Origin: AC-32 sp038237925
Lineage (GTDB): Bacteria > Actinomycetota > Thermoleophilia > Gaiellales > Gaiellaceae
Direction of reading: 5' to 3'
Length of the DNA stretch: 55,343 nucleotides
Assembly: GCA_038237925.1 (NCBI GenBank)
Contig: JBBRYF010000014.1
Span: 1 to 55,343 of the forward strand
Of this stretch, positions 53,100-55,343 are shown in pieces; within the stretch, counting starts at the first letter, position 1, and each line of letters begins with the position of its first letter. Both the position numbers and the translations under genes were made by a program. The notes beneath the pieces are model-generated. The model did no database searches and was not told the DNA's origin. It was given only the letters and a program-made list of their open reading frames with translations.

Positions 53100-53114
53100 C
53101 GACCTCCGGGCTAT
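53100..53114. repeat. Left copy of a tRNA-3'-half-like repeat flanking the fabF gene
   Basis: CGACCTCCGGGCTAT matches CGACCTCCGGGTTAT at 54500-54514 in 14 of 15 bases, exactly 1400 bases apart in the same orientation. Its reverse complement, ATAGCCCGGAGGTCG, looks like the anticodon-stem/variable-loop part of a tRNA. It contains the fabF stop codon. Confidence 0.5.
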
Positions 53115-54373
53115 GCGTTCTGCAATTCCGGTCCGTCGACAAACTTGCGCATGATGAGCACGGCGTTGTGACCGCCGAAGCCGAAGCTGTTGCTGAGCGC
53201 GACACGGACGGGTAGCTCCCGTGCTTTGTTAGGGACGCAGTCGAGGTCACACGCCGGGTCAGGCGTCTGGTAATTGATCGTTGGCGGCACGATGTCCCGG
53301 CTGACCGCGAGCACGCTGAATGCCGCTTCTACAGCTCCCGCGGCTCCGAGGCAGTGGCCGGTCGCGCCTTTCGTTCCCGAGACCGGGATCGACTGGACCT
53401 TGTCCTCGCCCAACGCGAGCTTGAGTGCACGCGTTTCGATCGCGTCGCCGAGCCCCGTTGAGCTTGCATGGGCGTTGACGTAGTCGACGTCTGTCGGGTC
53501 AAGCGCTGCATCAGCCAGCGCAGCGCCGATCGCACGGGCTTGTCCCGCGCCAAGCGGATCGGGCTCGGTCATGTGGAAGGAGTCTGAGCTGACCCCATAG
53601 CCGGCGAGCTCCGCGTAGACCTTGGCGCCACGGGCACGAGCGTGTTCCAACTCCTCCAGCACGAGGACGGCGGCCCCCTCGCCCATCACGAAGCCGTCCC
53701 GGTCGGCATCGAAGGGTCGACTCGCGCCTGCGGGATCGCTGTTTCGGCTCGAGAGCGCGCGCATCGCAGCGAAGCCCGCCACCGCCAGCTCGGTGATCCC
53801 CGCCTCGCTTCCACCGCAGAGCATCACCTCGGCCCGACCCAGCCGGATCGCGTCATACCCCTCGCCGATCGCCATCGCCGACGCGGCACAGGCCGTGCAG
53901 GGGGCGCCAAGCGGACCGCGCGTTCCCAACTCCATCGATACCCAACCGGCCGCCATGTTCGGCATGAACGCCGTCACCAGACTGGGATGGATCCGTTGAG
54001 ACTCACGGAGCTCGTGCAGACACGCCGCAAGGCTCGCGACACCCCCTTGTGCCGTCGCAATCGAGGCCCCAACTCGATCGGGCTCATGCCCGATCTTCAG
54101 CTCTGCGTCGCTTTCCGCCATCCGCGCCGCGGCGACCGCAAACTGCGCGAAACGGTCGATCTTGCGGATCGTCTTGCGGTCAAGCCAGCGCTCCGGCTCA
54201 AAGTCCCCCGCCTCACAGGCGATCTGCACAGAACGGCCCGAAGCGGCGAAGGCGGTGATCGGGCCGCCACCGCCTTCTCCAGCCACGAGCCGGCGCCAGG
54301 TCGTGTCGATATCCGGGCCGAGCGGTGAAACAGCGCCCAAGCCAGTTACGACAACGCGCCGCTCACCGCTCAT
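53111..54373 (-). CDS. fabF: Beta-ketoacyl-ACP synthase II (FabF-like)
   Basis: Condenses acyl-ACP with malonyl-ACP. 420 residues from ATG 54373 (MSGERRVVVTGLGAVSPLGP). Catalytic Cys in GAPCTACAASAMAIGEG, His in YVNAHASSTGLGDAIET and in GTKGATGHCLGAAGA, closing NSFGFGGHNAVLIMRKF. No acyl carrier protein or partner enzyme is adjacent, so it may serve general fatty-acid synthesis or a specialised pathway. It is bounded by the two tRNA-like repeats, and its stop lies in the left one. Confidence 0.93.
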   Translation of the reverse strand: MSGERRVVVTGLGAVSPLGPDIDTTWRRLVAGEGGGGPITAFAASGRSVQIACEAGDFEPERWLDRKTIRKIDRFAQFAVAAARMAESDAELKIGHEPDRVGASIATAQGGVASLAACLHELRESQRIHPSLVTAFMPNMAAGWVSMELGTRGPLGAPCTACAASAMAIGEGYDAIRLGRAEVMLCGGSEAGITELAVAGFAAMRALSSRNSDPAGASRPFDADRDGFVMGEGAAVLVLEELEHARARGAKVYAELAGYGVSSDSFHMTEPDPLGAGQARAIGAALADAALDPTDVDYVNAHASSTGLGDAIETRALKLALGEDKVQSIPVSGTKGATGHCLGAAGAVEAAFSVLAVSRDIVPPTINYQTPDPACDLDCVPNKARELPVRVALSNSFGFGGHNAVLIMRKFVDGPELQNA

Positions 54374-54481
54374 CAGAACCTCATCCCGCGTAGGCCCGGG
54401 CAAAAAGCTGGGCAAAGTCCGGGCCGCACACCACATCTGAGCATAAGCAAACCTCGTGTGCGCACGGCTTTCTCAGTACCG

Positions 54482-54520
54482 GGTCAGGATTCGAATCCGC
54501 GACCTCCGGGTTATTGCACC
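54482..54520 (-). other. tRNA 3'-half-like relic / right repeat copy
   Basis: On the minus strand: ATAACCCGGAGGTCGCGG followed by ATTCGAATCC, which recalls the anticodon 3' stem, variable loop and T-loop (TTCGAAT) of a tRNA. A matching 5' half, a paired T-stem and CCA are missing, so it is not a functional tRNA. The remaining 54374-54666 interval shows no gene. Confidence 0.35.
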
Positions 54521-54666
54521 TGCGGTGAGCTGACGCTTCGGCGTTGTTGCTCGAGGCAGGCCCCGATCGGTACCGATTTGCCGGCCGAACTACGGGACGG
54601 TTGGACGATCGAACGGCAGGAGCCTCGCTGCGGTGGTTCAACCGCGGCGGCTTAGCGATCGCCGGC

Positions 54667-55343
54667 TCAGTCTAGGTGGTGAGCTCGCACGGGATCATCC
54701 AAGTGCTCGGCCGCGGCGAGCCTCTGCAGCTGTCTCAAGGCCTGGATCTCTATCTGCCGGATCCGCTCGCGCGTGACATTGAACACTTTCCCGATCTCGC
54801 CGAGCGTGTGCGAGCGCTCACCGTTGAGGCCGTAGCGCAGCTCGAGGACAGCCCGCCGGCGGCTTGGGAGCGCACCGAGGATCCTCCGCACCGCTTCCTC
54901 GCGCAGCCTCGCGTCCGCGACCTCGTCCGGTAGGAGCTCACTCTCATCGCTGAGCAAGTGCCCAAGCTCAGCGCCCTCCTCGTCGCCGAGCGGCTTCTCG
55001 AGCGAGACCGGCGCCTGCGAGCTGCGGCGGATCTGCTCGACCTCGTCGGTCGTCAGCTCCACCTCGCGGGCGAGTTCGAAGGACATCGGCTCGCGACCGA
55101 GCTCGGCGCGCAGCTTCCGCTCTGCGTAGAGGATCTTGTTCAGCGTCTCGATCACATGCATGGGGATACGGATCGTCCGCGCCTTGTCCGCGAGCGCGTG
55201 GACGACGGCCTGGCGGATCCACCAGGTCGCGTAGGTCGAGAACTTGAACCCCTTGCGGTGGTCGAACTTCTCGGCCGCGCGGACGAGCCCGATCGTTCCC
55301 TCCTGGATCAGATCGAGGAAGGGCAGGCCCTGGTTCCGGTACT
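54667..55343 (-). CDS. Sigma-70 family RNA polymerase sigma factor (RpoD/SigA-like), N-terminus beyond window
   Basis: About 224 residues of the C-terminal part, open to the window end. Region 2: YRNQGLPFLDLIQEGTIGLV and FKFSTYATWWIRQAV (the -10-recognising 2.3-2.4 motif). Region 3: RTIRIPMHVIETLNKI. Region 4: RRRAVLELRYGLNGERSHTL and VTRERIRQIEIQALRQL (-35 helix-turn-helix). Region 2.4 is of the primary/group-2 type that reads TANNNT boxes. Without the N-terminus, primary and group-2 cannot be separated. Confidence 0.94.
   Translation of the reverse strand, partial: YRNQGLPFLDLIQEGTIGLVRAAEKFDHRKGFKFSTYATWWIRQAVVHALADKARTIRIPMHVIETLNKILYAERKLRAELGREPMSFELAREVELTTDEVEQIRRSSQAPVSLEKPLGDEEGAELGHLLSDESELLPDEVADARLREEAVRRILGALPSRRRAVLELRYGLNGERSHTLGEIGKVFNVTRERIRQIEIQALRQLQRLAAAEHLDDPVRAHHLD

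Noticed and set aside
54482..54560. Functional tRNA gene on the minus strand
   Set aside because: A T-loop-like sequence is present, but the T stem does not pair, no acceptor 5' half or D arm fits, and no CCA follows.

Overview
The window is dense, GC-rich bacterial chromosome with many GTG and TTG starts, ATGA/GTGA overlaps and numerous genes that lack a ribosome-binding site but carry a TANNNT box 6-9 bases before the start codon. Gene content (F420/PPOX-type oxidase, DUF255 thioredoxin protein, an NrtR/NiaP pair, Fur with a ZIP transporter, LuxR-type and OmpR-type two-component systems) and the order sigma-70 ... leuS-comEA-comEC-holA / rpsT / murJ-lepA point to an actinomycetote, most likely a Thermoleophilia (Gaiellales/Solirubrobacterales-like) lineage. 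That placement is inference from style and content, with no marker phylogeny. A one-base frameshift in comEC suggests either a draft/metagenomic assembly error or a recent mutation.

Layout. 1-9 kb is core housekeeping: lepA (cut by the window edge) and murJ; rpsT; the comEA-comEC-holA competence/replication cluster; leuS behind a candidate attenuator leader with a six-codon, two-leucine ORF. 8.9-12.1 kb: a cupin, a metal-less MBL-like protein, lysA and an EamA exporter. 12.1-16.8 kb: a complete branched-chain amino-acid ABC importer (livG-F-H-M-K, minus strand). 16.8-30.8 kb: metabolic and accessory genes (DUF255 protein, GNAT, PLP decarboxylase, HMG-CoA lyase, PPOX protein, Asp-box protein with a MoaD-like partner, SDR, NiaP/NrtR, sulfite-oxidase-like enzyme, several tiny membrane/zinc-ribbon proteins, DUF457 hydrolase, ZIP/Fur).

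30.9-40 kb: cell-surface and unusual genes: NlpC/P60 hydrolase, a 986-residue exported Asp-box protein, an EAL-domain relic, NeuD acyltransferase plus GT2, an orphan contractile-tail tube homologue with an unknown beta-rich partner, cysteine synthase and a GH3 enzyme. 40-52.9 kb: transport and signalling: a homodimer-type ABC exporter, an ABC-2 pair, a coupled lipoprotein/ATPase/ATPase/FtsX-type permease/response-regulator/kinase operon, and a LuxR-type two-component pair facing a small membrane protein. 53-55.3 kb: a FabF-type synthase bounded by two near-identical tRNA-3'-half-like repeats, then a primary-type sigma factor cut by the window end.

Beyond genes, the window holds two small structured repeat families (15256-15326 with 18711-18783; 27136-27204 with 39980-40143), many apparently leaderless promoters, and four places where the TAG stop of one gene forms the first half of the -10 box of the next.
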